Shown here: positions 18,790 to 29,216 of the stretch, one piece after another
How the letters are laid out: each line of letters starts with the position of its first letter
Position numbering within the stretch: the stretch's first letter is position 1
Assembly: GCA_003427395.1 (NCBI GenBank)
Contig: BFEA01000169.1
Location: 2,614,669 to 2,653,537 of the forward strand
Length of the DNA: 38,869 nucleotides
Direction of reading: 5' to 3'
DNA from: Chara braunii
Lineage: Eukaryota > Streptophyta > Charophyceae > Charales > Characeae
Position numbers and translations under genes: made by a program
Notes under the pieces: model-generated
The model's database searches: none
Seen by the model: only the letters and a program-made list of their open reading frames with translations
What the model was told of the DNA's origin: nothing

Positions 18790-20920
18790 ATGACCCACTC
18801 AACCTTCAAGCAAACCAATCCTCCATCCTGCCTTTCCCCAGATGCAGTTTTTTTCAGCAATCTAAATTCACACAATCAATAAAGTTGAAACTAAAACTTG
18901 AACAGACATTCCTTTACTTAGTCTTATCCAGTGTCCTGAAAGTCAAACGAATAAATAAAGTAGGGTTGCACATCATATTTTCAGTCAGCGACGCAATGGG
19001 GGATACAGATAGGGGTTATAATCTGGGTTTATAAGAGGAAAGCAATGGTTACCTGGCAGTTCCCTGCCTCCATAACTCCTCCTGAGTTCCGGCAGCGCTC
19101 CCACAATCGGTCGCGCGAACCTCCCACAGAGGCCTTGGTGCGGATTACGGGCAGAAAGAGGAAGTTTTAGACTCTCAGATCCAAGAAGGGTGCACTCAGA
19201 CTCACGAGAGAGGGCCTTGGTACCTTCAACGCCTGAGGGCCCCGCAATGGTGGCCAAAGTGCAAAACAGCCTGGTTAACTGAAGTCGGCCTTCAGCCGTT
19301 GACTCCCTGACGTCCCTCAGTTCGCAGCCATAAACCCTTGTCAACGGGTTCTGCTATCCCATAAAGCTTCCCGTTCCAAACCGCCTCGTCTACAGCTCAT
19401 AACACGGCCGTGGGTACCAAACGCAGCCTTCTCCTCCCTTGTAGCTCCGGCTCACCCCCTTCAAAACTTTCCTTTACTGTCCTCTTCGTACATTCCTCCT
19501 CTTCTGTATTCTACTTGAAATGCAGCCTTGTACAATGACCACCTACTGCGTCATCGTGAACCAATGACAAGTGAAAAACGCTGCCAAACTCAGCAAAGCG
19601 AGATGGCCACGAGGAGCCTGAGCAGTAGCGTCACCACTCAAAAGCCTATCAGAACTGGATGATGACCGCGGCTACGAATGATACCATAGTCAGTCAGAAA
19701 TTTGCTCGCCCCACTCCTCAATTGGCAAGTCTTCAGACCCCACAATTGGTCTCTTCTTTACCTCAACTGCTATGATGGACGGCCCGCTGGTCAGCAGGCG
19801 AGTCTGCAACTCCCGCTGTTCATTCCTCATTACTTGGTACATCGAAGTAGGCAGTGCACCGGCAAAACATGTAAATCTGTCCTTCCGTGACTAGCCCATT
19901 GCCGCACAGGCTTGCAAAATGGATGGTGCACTAATCAGCGGATCAACCTACAGTCTCTGCGATCAACGGCCAGGTAAGCCTTCAACCCCACAGTTCTTCT
20001 CCGATTGGTCCGGTCTGCACCGTACGGATCTCCTTTCTCCTGCAACAGCAAGAGGGTGACCATGTATGTCCTTTCCTTTACCAGTTCACACCCATCTGTC
20101 GTTGTACCATACTGCAAACTCCCGGATATTCACAACGTGAGGGGGAGGGTGAATCCCGTGCTAGCACAGGCCTCGATACATCTCAGCAGCCCATACTCCG
20201 ACCTGCTTACAGTCTGGCACCGTAGTTCCGCGTACTGACTCACTCGTGCGTCGCACGCTTCCACGGGTAAGCCCCCACGCCTACTAGAAGAAAAACTGAG
20301 AACAAACCTTTCACCAGAATACGGAAAGGCGCGTCGACAGAATCACCCGCTACCAACATACAATACTATGTAGCTCGACTTATGGCGGTACTCTATAGCT
20401 CGTCTTTCGGCTCATCCCGCCTTGCCAGTTAGGCCCCGTATGCGGACAATAGCGGGGTTACTCCCCTTGGCAGGATGACCAACACGTCGGGCGGCAGGTA
20501 AGTCTCCCGGCTCTCGGCCGGCCTCACAACACTTCCTTCAGCAGGCTGTGCAGAATCGATTGAACCCTTCCCTAGAATATGAATAGATTCATTCCCCTTG
20601 TTCGTAGCCATGCAGCCGTGAGCTCCCAACTCCACACTTCTCCCGCCCACTTTCCTTCATCGTTCTCTTCAGTTTGACACTAGGCGCATCCCTTCCCCGC
20701 TACTATGTGTGCTAAATAAGGACAGATCCCCCCCCGTTTTCCCTCTCTGCCACGATAAAAAAAGGGCAACAAAATGAAATTAATCTTCTACATAAGTCAG
20801 GGTAGGCTCGTCCCCGTTCTTCACAGCCCCCTCCCGGGCGCAGCTTCTTCAAAAACTAACTACCAAACTTCGAATCTACTACTACTATCACGATCGCCCG
20901 CCCTTGGAATCTGAGAATAG
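18790..20920. other. Unassigned part of the hairpin-rich region
   Basis: No recognised ORF; all open frames are 120 codons or shorter. There are diverged repeats, for example CTTCA(GA)CCCCACA followed within 30 bp by ATTGGTC at 19730 and 19980. Small palindromes include CTGAAG..CTTCAG (about 19279-19295) and GTGCTAGCAC (about 20158). GC content is moderate and even. Confidence 0.4.
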
Positions 20921-20925
20921 CAGTT

Positions 20926-21315
20926 CCCCTCGCCCGTTTTCGTCGAGAAACGGGCGAATTCTCCTTTCTCGTGTTCGCCGTTTTGGGCTTCCGCCATAAT
21001 TCCGCGCAGTGCTACCTTCCTCTAACACTCTCCCTACTAACCTAAAGTCAAAACTAACCTTGCCATCGGTTTCGCCCGGGGCCAAAACCCCAGGATGGCA
21101 CCTTTCCTCGCTCGAATCCAATCGGAAACGAGCGAAATACTGGTTTCTTCTTCCACTCTTCCTTCACCTCAGCCATAGCCCGACGCACTGATTTTCTTTA
21201 CTAATTTCTACTTTACTAATTTTCGCCCTTTCCTGTTGACAGATTCGGGTTCGCGGGGTCTAAAAACCCCTGTCTAACACTTTATCCCGCCCGATTTCAT
21301 TGAGAAACTGGCGAG
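20926..21315. repeat. Three tandem hairpins of a second family, period about 180 bp
   Basis: Copy 1 (about 20928-20955): CGCCCGTTT..AAACGGGCG, a perfect 9-bp stem. Copy 2 (about 21110-21137): CGCTCG..CGAGCG. Copy 3 (about 21289-21315): CGCCCG..CTGGCG with one mismatch. The loop keeps a (T/A)CGAGAAA-like, ATCGGAAA or ATTGAGAAA sequence. Between copies 1 and 2 both arms changed (C to T on the left, G to A on the right), so pairing is retained. A companion GGGG..AAAA.CCCC hairpin precedes copies 2 (about 21079) and 3 (about 21257). Confidence 0.75.
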
Positions 21316-22717
21316 CTACAGAGCGTCAACCCCGCCATAGATCATCGCAGTACTCCCTCCGCCTCGCATGCACCTGGATGCGGTTCCCATCCCGGTTCAC
21401 TCAGCTCCTGCCCGTTCCGACCAGCGCTGCTTCCCCAATACGGTCGACTGTACAGCGCCCGGCCTACAGCGCCTGCTGCTAACGCAGCTTCCTACAGCGC
21501 GCACTCCTTCCGGAGCAGAACAGCGGAACTAAGACGCCAGGGCGCCCCGACTTTCCCCGTTCTATGCGTGTCGTCCTTGCGCAGGCGCCACGCGAACCTT
21601 CCTTGTATCGTTCCCGTCTTAACGGATGTCCCGAAGGATGTCCCGAAGGACTCAGCCGGGGCAATGCCCCATGGCGCTACCAAAGGCCACCTGGCCTTTT
21701 CCTTTACTTCCCCCCATGCGCCTACCCCGGTTCCCATCCGGATTCAGTCCCGGATTTTTCACGGGCGATCCTCACACCGTGGCCGCGCACATCTTCTCCC
21801 TATCGTTCCGACTTTTACAGGTGTCCCAAAGCCTCAGCTGAGGACAGCCCCCCCCCCCCTACTGTAGCAGGTATCGTGCCTGCTGGATGGGTGCAGCTCC
21901 CGTAGGCTCCCTCGTCAAAGTCTTGAGCACGGATGTGGCTGCTACGGGGTCCCCTGTAATACCTCAAAGGGGCGACTATGGCGCCGTCACAAAAACAGCT
22001 TGTATTTGCACTTCAGGCAACCTTCGCAAATACCACACACTCCACACGGCCCCACCGCCGCCTCGTGTCCCGGTATCGCGTCCCAGAACGGGAGGCGAGT
22101 AATACAACAATAAACAAAAGAAAAGAAAGGTAGAAGTAATAAAAATAAAACGGGGAAATTAACGGGGAGCCCTACGGATCAGCCCCCCCCTCCGCCGCGC
22201 CTGTAAACAAAACGGGAGGGGAATAGCCCCATCGGGCCCTTGACCCCTCGGTCTTCTCCACGCCACTCCGCTGTAACTGCTGCGCCAACGCCCACCGACC
22301 TCGATCTTCAAACCTCCGTAACATCAACCCAAAGCCATAACCTATAGGGCTAAGCCCAAGCTTGAGACCAATATCCGCGGAGTGCCATATAAGGCGGTGT
22401 GGCGCTGCGTTCAGGGCCAGGGAAATTGGCCTGAGCCTCATCTCTGCCTACAACCATGCGCGCGGCCGCCCAGCGTCTGCGCCGACTTACCAAAGCTGTA
22501 CCACGGCCGCCACTCGCGCCACTCCGCATGCCAAGACCTACCGCAGTCACACTGTCGTTGTCGTCGCCGCTGTCGAGGTCGTCCTCCGTACGCACGCATA
22601 CTTCAATCAAACATACCAACCAGAGAAAAATATCCGTAAATCCTAGTCTAATAAAAAATAAACAAAAGTAAAAATAAGGATAAAAATAGAGACGAACCGA
22701 TCGGCGTCCGCTCCGGC

Positions 22718-22724
22718 TATATAA
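22718..22724 (+). promoter_or_regulatory. Candidate LTR TATA box
   Basis: TATATAA lies about 200 bp before the LTR-like end, the usual place for a retrotransposon promoter. The aligned position in the inverted relative (around 37135) does not keep it, so only this copy could have promoter function. Confidence 0.4.
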
Positions 22725-22887
22725 CCAACGGTAGAAACAGAATCACGCGCGCCTCAAACCTGCGCGCCCACGCACTCTTTACTCTAGTCAACCATCCAGC
22801 CAACGTAAATCACAGACGCGGTCGCGCCTAGCGCTTTATACTTAAACTTTAAAGCAAAACTATTTTCTGTCGCTTGCAAAAACCAGG

Positions 22888-22913
22888 GCGGATACCCTTG
22901 TAAGGGTATTCGC
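22888..22913. repeat. Conserved palindrome near the LTR-like end (copy 1)
   Basis: GCGGATACCCTT-GT-AAGGGTATTCGC has 12-bp arms with one wobble. It is kept at 36946-36971 and, as an isolated piece, at 8456-8481. Confidence 0.75.
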
Positions 22914-22920
22914 ACCGATA

Positions 22921-22940
22921 GGCGCCACGACTTTCGGGGG
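22921..22940 (+). other. Possible primer-binding site
   Basis: GGCGCCACGACTTTCGGGGG directly follows the LTR-like end. Many plant Ty3/Gypsy elements have sites beginning TGGCGCC (family knowledge), so the resemblance is partial: the first T is lacking and the 3' part is not a known tRNA complement that I can confirm. A TCGGGCA..TGCCCGA hairpin follows at about 22940-22962. Confidence 0.3.
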
Positions 22941-22969
22941 TCGGGCAAGCCAATGCCCGATCGCTGCAT

Positions 22970-23030
22970 TAAAATAATAATAATAATAAAAAAAAAAAAT
23001 TAAAAAACAAAAAACAACAACACAAAACAG
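22970..23030. repeat. AAT/A-rich low-complexity tract
   Basis: Short AAT repeats (22972-22988) run into A-rich sequence. No gene. The segment 23080-23100 repeats TCGGGCAAGCC, seen also at 22940. Confidence 0.7.
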
Positions 23031-23227
23031 AACAAGTGTAGTATCTGTTCAAATCAGTTTAATATCTGATATGTGGTCCATCGGGCAAGCCTGTGCGGGG
23101 TGCTCCGCGCAGCCCGCTGAGACTGTCGAAATGCACAAAGGACAAATCATGGCGGTGTATCTTTCCATGTTCTAGCGGAAGATTCACTCTCGTTTAGCAC
23201 ATTTCGAGAGTAGTGCAGCGATCTCTT

Positions 23228-23784
23228 TGTCTCTGTCTCTCTCTCTNNNNNNNNNNNNNNNNNNNNNNNNNNNNNNNNNNNNNNNNNNNNNNNNNNNNNN
23301 NNNNNNNNNNNNNNNNNNNNNNNNNNNNNNNNNNNNNNNNNNNNNNNNNNNNNNNNNNNNNNNNNNNNNNNNNNNNNNNNNNNNNNNNNNNNNNNNNNNN
23401 NNNNNNNNNNNNNNNNNNNNNNNNNNNNNNNNNNNNNNNNNNNNNNNNNNNNNNNNNNNNNNNNNNNNNNNNNNNNNNNNNNNNNNNNNNNNNNNNNNNN
23501 NNNNNNNNNNNNNNNNNNNNNNNNNNNNNNNNNNNNNNNNNNNNNNNNNNNNNNNNNNNNNNNNNNNNNNNNNNNNNNNNNNNNNNNNNNNNNNNNNNNN
23601 NNNNNNNNNNNNNNNNNNNNNNNNNNNNNNNNNNNNNNNNNNNNNNNNNNNNNNNNNNNNNNNNNNNNNNNNNNNNNNNNNNNNNNNNNNNNNNNNNNNN
23701 NNNNNNNNNNNNNNNNNNNNNNNNNNNNNNNNNNNNNNNNNNNNNNNNNNNNNNNNNNNNNNNNNNNNNNNNNNNNNNNNNNNN

Positions 23785-23862
<78 letters not shown>

Positions 23863-23888
23863 CTCGCTCGCTCGCTCTCGCTCTCTCT
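23228..23888. repeat. (CT)n microsatellite with assembly gap
   Basis: CT repeats occupy both edges (23228-23246 and 23785-23888), with 538 unknown bases (23247-23784) between. The right end grades into CTCTCG/CTCG. True length is unknown. The apparent 250-codon frames of Ser-Leu or Arg-Glu repeats are artefacts of the dinucleotide repeat and the N run. Confidence 0.95.
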
Positions 23889-24232
23889 GTGCGGGCCAAA
23901 GATGGAAAGTGCAAAACGGTCGTCGTTGTTTTTCAATTTCGTTTTTTGGGGGGGCAGAAGAAATGTGATTTTTTTTTATTTATTTTTTTTTACCTACCGA
24001 TAGCTCGAGGCTCGGCAAGGTTCGGGTTACCGGTAGGCTGAGCCACAGGCCTTGACAACTGGCAGGTACTGGCGGTTTAACTGGACCTGGCCCCTGTCGC
24101 TTCATCTAAGGGAATACTCGCACTACAACATTTACTAATACGCTCTAGGCCTGTGGATGTAATTCCGGTCAGCTCCATCCAAATCTGGCCGTATTTGTAG
24201 CCAGATGCATACAAAAAAGCTACGTAGTACCG

Positions 24233-24510
24233 TATTCGCGTTCAAAGGCGAACGCGAACAAGCGCCCAAAACCCTCTGAATGCGAATATAAAAAATATTT
24301 AAAAAAAAAAAAAAAAAACAGTTCTCAGAAAAATCTGAAATTTTTTTTTTTATGTAAAATAACAATACAAGCAACGTTTGCCTTGGAGTCATGTTCAAAT
24401 TCGTAGCCAATCATGAGTTAAAAATAAAAAACCGAGACAATATTTTTTTATTTTTTATTTTTACAAAAAAATATATGTTTGTGAGCTGTTCGCGTGAACA
24501 CGCGAATGTG
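24233..24510. mobile_element. Small AT-rich foldback (MITE-like) element
   Basis: TTCGCGTTC..GAACGCGAA (24235-24258, perfect 9-bp arms) and TTCGCGT GAAC ACGCGAA (24489-24506) are similar hairpins placed at the two ends of an AT-rich core of about 230 bp. The two ends are also inverted relative to one another (TATTCGCGTTC against the complement of GAACACGCGAATG). No clear target-site duplication was found. No coding capacity. Confidence 0.5.
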
Positions 24511-24660
24511 AAGGGGCGCGAAGACCTTCGCCATGCTACGCAGCAAAAAAATATCACTATGAGTATGCCCAACCACTGGCCCAATGCCGCCGCTAAAAAA
24601 AATCTTTAAAATAGAAGAAGAAAAAAAACATTGCTCAATTAATTATTAGGGAGTTGCACC

Positions 24661-24685
24661 TGCTGGAAATCCGGTCCAGCGTCCC
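24661..24685 (-). repeat. LINE 3'-tail hairpin (copy D)
   Basis: The minus strand reads GGGACGCTGGACCGG then ATTTCCAGCA, with perfect GCTGGA/TCCAGC arms despite loop changes. It lies about 235 bp past the ORF2 stop of copy D, matching the distance in copy C. No poly(A) follows on the minus strand. Confidence 0.75.
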
Positions 24686-24918
24686 TTGAACAACAGAATG
24701 ATCACAATTGGTTGAAGGGACCACCGGGATGCCTCATCAACTCTGTAAAGAGCCGCCTGATAAAGCTTAGAAATCCAAGCTTCCCGATTAATTTTCATTG
24801 TTGCCCTTGCTACCTCAGTGTTTTCCTAATTATCCTCTCCCAAGCCAAGCCACAAGCCAGAGTGGTGATCCACGACAATTACACTTGAAATCTCTCTCCT
24901 CTCCCTTCTTAAAAACGT

Positions 24919-25322
24919 TCAACAAAAATTAGGATCATTATGGTCATACCACGATATAGGAACTATAAATAATGAAGAAGGGGGAAAAGGGTCTGCGAAA
25001 TCTTTCATAGGACACAACGGCAAGGTTGGATCGCCCAATGACCAATCTTCATATACCAAACGATAGTTTCTACAAACCTCTTCGTCTTCCTTTCTTTCCA
25101 CTCCTTTCCATACAGTGATACAACCTTTCTTAGTTTCACCCCCTGATGCCCCCCAAGCCAGCATCGGCTAAGATTATGAATATGTTTGAGAATTTTTTTT
25201 TTTTTATAGATGTTGAATTTTCTCTTTCGTCTGTTCCCATTTAGAATAAATATCCAATTGAATTTGTTGTTTACTTGAGTTTGTGAATTCTGGCCCGTTA
25301 AGACGAAGTCCTTCCCATTCAT
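24919..25322 (-). pseudogene. LINE copy D ORF2, conserved C-terminal tail
   Basis: Two overlapping frames carry the tail: one reads HIHNLSRCWLGG (ORF 25322-25005). The other begins with LAWGASGG and continues CRNYRLVYEDWSLGDPTLP, FADPFPPSSLFIVPISWYD to a stop at 24919. It matches the tails of copies A-C. Best agreement is with copy C, which shares the final SWY motif. Confidence 0.75.
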
Positions 25323-25446
25323 ACGTACACCTCTTCCAAATACTCCAAATGACTGCTCTTCTCCCTAGAATGAATATGTTTTGTGTAAACTCATCTAAGG
25401 GTTCTGGGGTCCAAGTTTCTAATACTATTAACCTTCAACCCCATGG

Positions 25447-25833
25447 CTATGAAGTGATTGTCTCTAGTTGTTTCCAAATGCGATCCCACCATCTCCATAG
25501 CCAAACAGCTCCCGGGCACTGCATACAAACGTGTTCAATCGTTTCAGGAATCGATTTGGAGGGAAAGACTGGCCTGCAAAACTTACACCAGGGAACGATT
25601 AATCTTTTTTGTTCAAGCGAAGTTCTATTTATCACCCAATCATTGGTAGGGAGACAACTATGTTCAATTTGGCATTGAAGTGAGACCACCTCCGTTGGTC
25701 TTATTTTTGTGTCTTTGAACCATTTGATTGGGCTAAGGTCCTTCTTACTTAGATTTGGATGTTTCATCCATCTAGTTAGCACCCTATCTCTCAGATTGAT
25801 TTTTTGTCTTTGCATCCTGTAAGTAGATTTCAC
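25447..25833 (-). pseudogene. LINE copy D ORF2, zf-RVT region
   Basis: A 128-residue open frame with RMQRQKINLRDRVLTRWMKH, then CLPTNDWVINRTSLEQKR, PWCKFC, ETIEHVCMQCP and LWRWWDRIWKQ. The Cys-x2-Cys, His and Cys pattern of zf-RVT is complete, unlike copy A where stops break it. The open frame survives by chance or recent loss; flanking segments are broken. Confidence 0.82.
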
Positions 25834-26037
25834 CGTTAAAGAATGAAGAGTTCGATTGTAGTTAATTCCTTTACTGTCTTGGTTATTCCATGTCTAGTAT
25901 ACTGGATCAAGATCCAAATGAGAGATGAGACTAGAGGGTCTGAAGACCAGTAAAGATTTTGTTTTTTGCAATACTCGAATTGTAAAGATCTGATCATTTT
26001 CCATCCATTGGATCTTTTCCAATTGGTTCGGGATAAC

Positions 26038-26268
26038 TTAGTTATCTTGTGCTAGATCAAATAGAGTCACGGGAATATCCCCATTACTGGATATGACTTC
26101 GATATTGTGAATTACATTCATATGATTATTGATTGCTATCCAATCATTTATTTTGAATTTAGGTCCATTTTGCAAGCTGCGGATCCATTCTAAAGGAATT
26201 AGATCTATTAACTTTTTCAAGTTTTTAGAGGTATGGTGGCAATATCTCAATTGGTCTTGTAGATTCAA
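26038..26268 (-). pseudogene. LINE copy D ORF2, post-RT fragment
   Basis: A 76-residue open stretch within the post-RT portion (LIPLEWIRSLQNGPKF, INDWIAINNH). It has no strong counterpart in copy A, and it falls in the less conserved part between the connection and zf-RVT. Assigned by position and strand. Confidence 0.5.
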
Positions 26269-28500
26269 TGTTATCTTCCAATCATTGTTTATTAGATTTT
26301 ATATGTCTTTTACTCCTAGGACTCATTTCCTTACCCAACCTTTCCATAGGGAATCCATACAGTGAAGAACATTTCTTTGCGATTCTCTGATCCATCTGTT
26401 ATTAAAAATAGGTTGTTGACACACTTCCTCCCATTTTTTGACGCTAGTTTATCTATTAGGGGTAATTTTCTTCATGTTTTAAGCAGAGTGATTCAAAATG
26501 AATCCTTAAACAAGCCACTTCGTGTTGTTTGTCGATCTGATGATATATGATTATTGTGTTCCTTAGTGCTACCTCTTTGGAGAAATCAGTCACGATTTTC
26601 TATCCACATCAATGGGTCAATTCTTTTTGGCGTAGGGGAAGCGAATCTCCTAATTTATACCCATGCAAGAGCGCTTCATGGGGTTTGAGGATTAAAGAGT
26701 AGACGCTTGATCCATTGAATGAAAAAAATTGATGCTTGAGTAGCTGGGTCTATAATACTCTACCCTCCTCTGGATTTTGGTTGGATCACTGATTGCTAAG
26801 CAACACGACTAATTACTTTTTGATATTTATGGTTACCTTTCCAGAAAAGAACTCTTAATTGTTGTTGGAGTACTTTAAGCGTTTTTTTTAATCTAACGCC
26901 CATATTGCTGGCTTATACCGTATTGAGGTCAGGACAACGTTATTGATAACTCATGTACGTCTTATTATCGAGGTGTGTATATTTTTTCACAATTCCAACT
27001 TTGTTTGGGTTTGTTGAGCAATCAATTCATTGTTGGTTTTAGGTCTGTCTTCTGCTGTTAGAGAGATTCATAACACTTTGATGGGTTGATCCTTAGGCAA
27101 CGATTTAACTCTAGGTCGTTCTGAAGGTCTCACGCCTTGGTGGTAGATCCATCATCCAAGGGTTTTGCTACCCCAATTAAGCTTCATATCTGATAAAAGG
27201 CAGAAACGTTCCATTAGTTTTTGTATTGCTGATATTTTTTCATGAGATGAATCTACCATTAATGGCAGATCATCCACTAAGAGAGAGCACACTGGATTGT
27301 ATCTTCTAGAATAGATGTGATTTGAATCATTTTGATATCTTTATGTACCCGGAAATTGGTTGCGAGAGTTTTCATAATAATGACAAAGAGGAATGGGGCA
27401 ATGTCTCATTGTCTTACTGATCTATACAATGAAATGAGAAGAGTTGCATCGTCGTTTACCATTACCCTGATTGTTGCTTTCATGTGTAAAATTTTAATCC
27501 ATCTTCAGTAACATGAACTAAAATTAATTTTTTCGATACACGTATCTAAAAAAGAACAATCCACATAATCATATTTTTTTTCAAAATCAATGAAAATGAA
27601 GGTTGCGTTGTGCTTTGACAGACATGTGATTTTTATGAGGTCATTTATTAGAAGAACATTATCTGTATATTCCTATCAAATATAAATTATATTTGTGTTA
27701 GGCGAATAATATCTGCTATAATTATGATCATCCGATCAGCTAATGCCTTCGCCACTAACTTGTAAATTATTGTAAGCAAGGTTATAGGCTGATAGTTTTT
27801 TCTGTTAGTTTTTTGAATTTTTTTCACCTTTCTTGTAGAGCAAGGTTAATACCCCTTGTCCTACTAATTCACCCATATCCCATGAAGACCATACATCTTA
27901 TTAGAAATATTTTAAGTCCTGAGAAATTGGGTTCCACATTGATTTTCAGAATTCTTTTGGTAAGTCATCTATACAAGGAGTTTTTTCTTCCTCCATTAAC
28001 ATTAGGGCTTTCTAAATTTCATCTTTGAAAATCGGTTTTTCTAACATTTCCCTTTGCTTGTCTCATAATGATTTTGTGAGAGGAAACAAAAAATCATCAA
28101 TTTCAGTATTATATTGATCTTGGGGGATGTTCTCGTTTTCAGACTTGAAGAGACCTTTAAAGAAGTCTCTAGCTATCTTCGTGTTGGCTGCAGTGCATCT
28201 CTGTTGTTAGAATCAGTTAGGGCTTCAATAATGGTCCTGCCTGTTCTGACTCTCGCCATAACAATGAAACGCGCATCCATCGCCCCTTCCATTTGTGTCT
28301 AAAGGATGAATTTTAATTTTGTCTTTAATCCTCCGTCCTTGTCACCGATACTCCATGTGATTCAATAGTTGGCCTTCTAATTCTTGGATTTCCTTAGCAA
28401 GAAGCTTCAAATGTTCTTGCTCTTGTGACTCTGTTTCCATTTGTTTTAATACTTGGATTCTATTATGAAGTTGCGTTTCTTTTGAATGGTTTTGTGGACA

Positions 28501-28803
28501 GGCGGTTAACAGAGACCCAAAATTTCAGCGTTTTTTTAATGCTATTTATAAGAAAATCACAAGGTCTTTTTAACCAAAAATTGCATCATTCCATAGAGTG
28601 CACACCATATTAACAAACCATTAAAAAAAAAAAAAAAAAAAGGTGAAACATTAAGGCAAAAGCGCACTCGAATGACATTTTTGATTCAACGAATTTTCAG
28701 AATTTTCAGCGTTTTTGGAAATGGTCTTATCAAAGGAAATTTCAATGCTCCAAATGAGACCAAATTTGGTACACAATAACCTTGAACTAAGACAAAAACA
28801 GGC

Positions 28804-28836
<33 letters not shown>

Positions 28837-28907
28837 CTCAATCCCCGATTTCAGTTTTGGACTTGTTACTCATGAGCTGAAACTGGGGGTCCCCGTTAAC
28901 CACATGT
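28501..28907. mobile_element. Inverted-repeat element, GGTTAAC family, copy 1
   Basis: Left end GGTTAACAGAGACCC, right end GGGGTCCCCGTTAACC, i.e. inverted termini of about 16 bp. Internal blocks CATAGAGTG.ACACCA and AAGGCAAAAG are shared with the copy at 38202-38446. A 20-base A run (28622-28641) and another (28803-28830) lie inside. No coding capacity. It interrupts the 5' side of LINE copy D. All four ends known here start GGTTAAC, so the class (for example a TTAA-targeting element) is not decided. Confidence 0.7.
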
Positions 28908-28979
28908 GCAGTTTCTAGAAATATCAAAACCGCCAAAAAAAATCAAAATTGAAATTTGGAATTTTTTATGGTGTTGACC

Positions 28980-29216
28980 TCCACTAGGCTGTCATGCAGT
29001 GGCATGCATGTGGGAAACATTTTTTACATCGGCGTCCTTGGTGGCAAACACTACAAGTGTGCATAGCGTGAGCAGGGCTGCAACAGTGAGTTTGGCAAGC
29101 GTGGCTATGACGAGTGTCGCAAAAGCAATTGCAGCAACAACATAGCAAACACAACATAGCACATGTTGTGAGGTAGCAAGAGTGGTGCACGAGTGCTAGA
29201 GCCCCTGCGCACCTGG
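28980..29216. other. Unassigned region
   Basis: No recognised gene. The minus strand frame 29235-28984 is rich in cysteine and histidine because of repeated GCA/ACA triplets on the plus strand. Spacing does not fit a zinc-finger family that I know. Confidence 0.4.

Larger units (their letters stand above)
16260..22920 (+). mobile_element. Hairpin-dense non-coding region ending as an LTR-like terminus
   Basis: No domain-bearing ORF occurs in 6.6 kb, but inverted repeats are frequent: the cluster at 16258, CTGTTATCA G TGATAACAG at 17006-17024, GATCCT CGT AGGATC at 17030-17044, the array at 17898-18785 and the family at 20926-21315. The last part (from about 22000) is homologous to the reverse complement of 36939-37740. 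Homology stops sharply at ..CCGATA/..CCGACA, a plausible LTR end (usual consensus CA). GGCAGCGCTTCCC-type blocks in tandem (17309-17680) recall LTRs of large plant Ty3/Gypsy elements, which is family memory and not proof. Whether the whole stretch is a single long LTR is not established; the start is undefined. Confidence 0.45.
22000..22920 (+). repeat. LTR-like segment, plus-oriented copy
   Basis: Blocks shared in order with the reverse complement of 36939-37740 include CACGGCCCC, AATTAACGG, GGGGAATAGCC, AATCCTAGT, the segment ..GCGCGCCC.CRCACTCT.TA, AACGTAAAT.ACAGA, and TATTTTCTGTC.CTTGCAAAAA with CAGGGC.GATACCC. Identity is roughly 60-85% depending on block, judged by eye. The order of TATA box, about 200 bp, sharp end and possible primer-binding site fits the 3' part of an LTR read on the plus strand. 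Confidence 0.6.
24640..28500 (-). mobile_element. LINE copy D: long, AT-rich, heavily decayed LINE
   Basis: Read on the minus strand from 28500: a leader reading KETQLHNRIQVLKQMETESQ and KLLAKEIQELEGQL, then MEGAMDARFIVMARVRTGR (pre-RT), then a pre-RT block around 28060-27930. Recognisable RT DNA follows at 27790-27270 (the FIDFEKAYDHVD equivalent at about 27600-27550), then WMHHQG-type DNA near 27150, post-RT DNA near 26830-26690, zf-RVT at 25833-25447, the C-terminal tail to 24919 and the hairpin at 24685-24661. It therefore covers more of the element than copy A. Many stops and frameshifts occur. It is far more AT-rich than copy A across the same domains. It is interrupted or bounded at 28501 by a small inverted-repeat element. 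Confidence 0.8.

Noticed and set aside
23147-24003. Open frames of about 250 codons across the (CT)n tract on both strands
   Set aside because: They consist of dinucleotide-repeat translations and an N run; no gene content.
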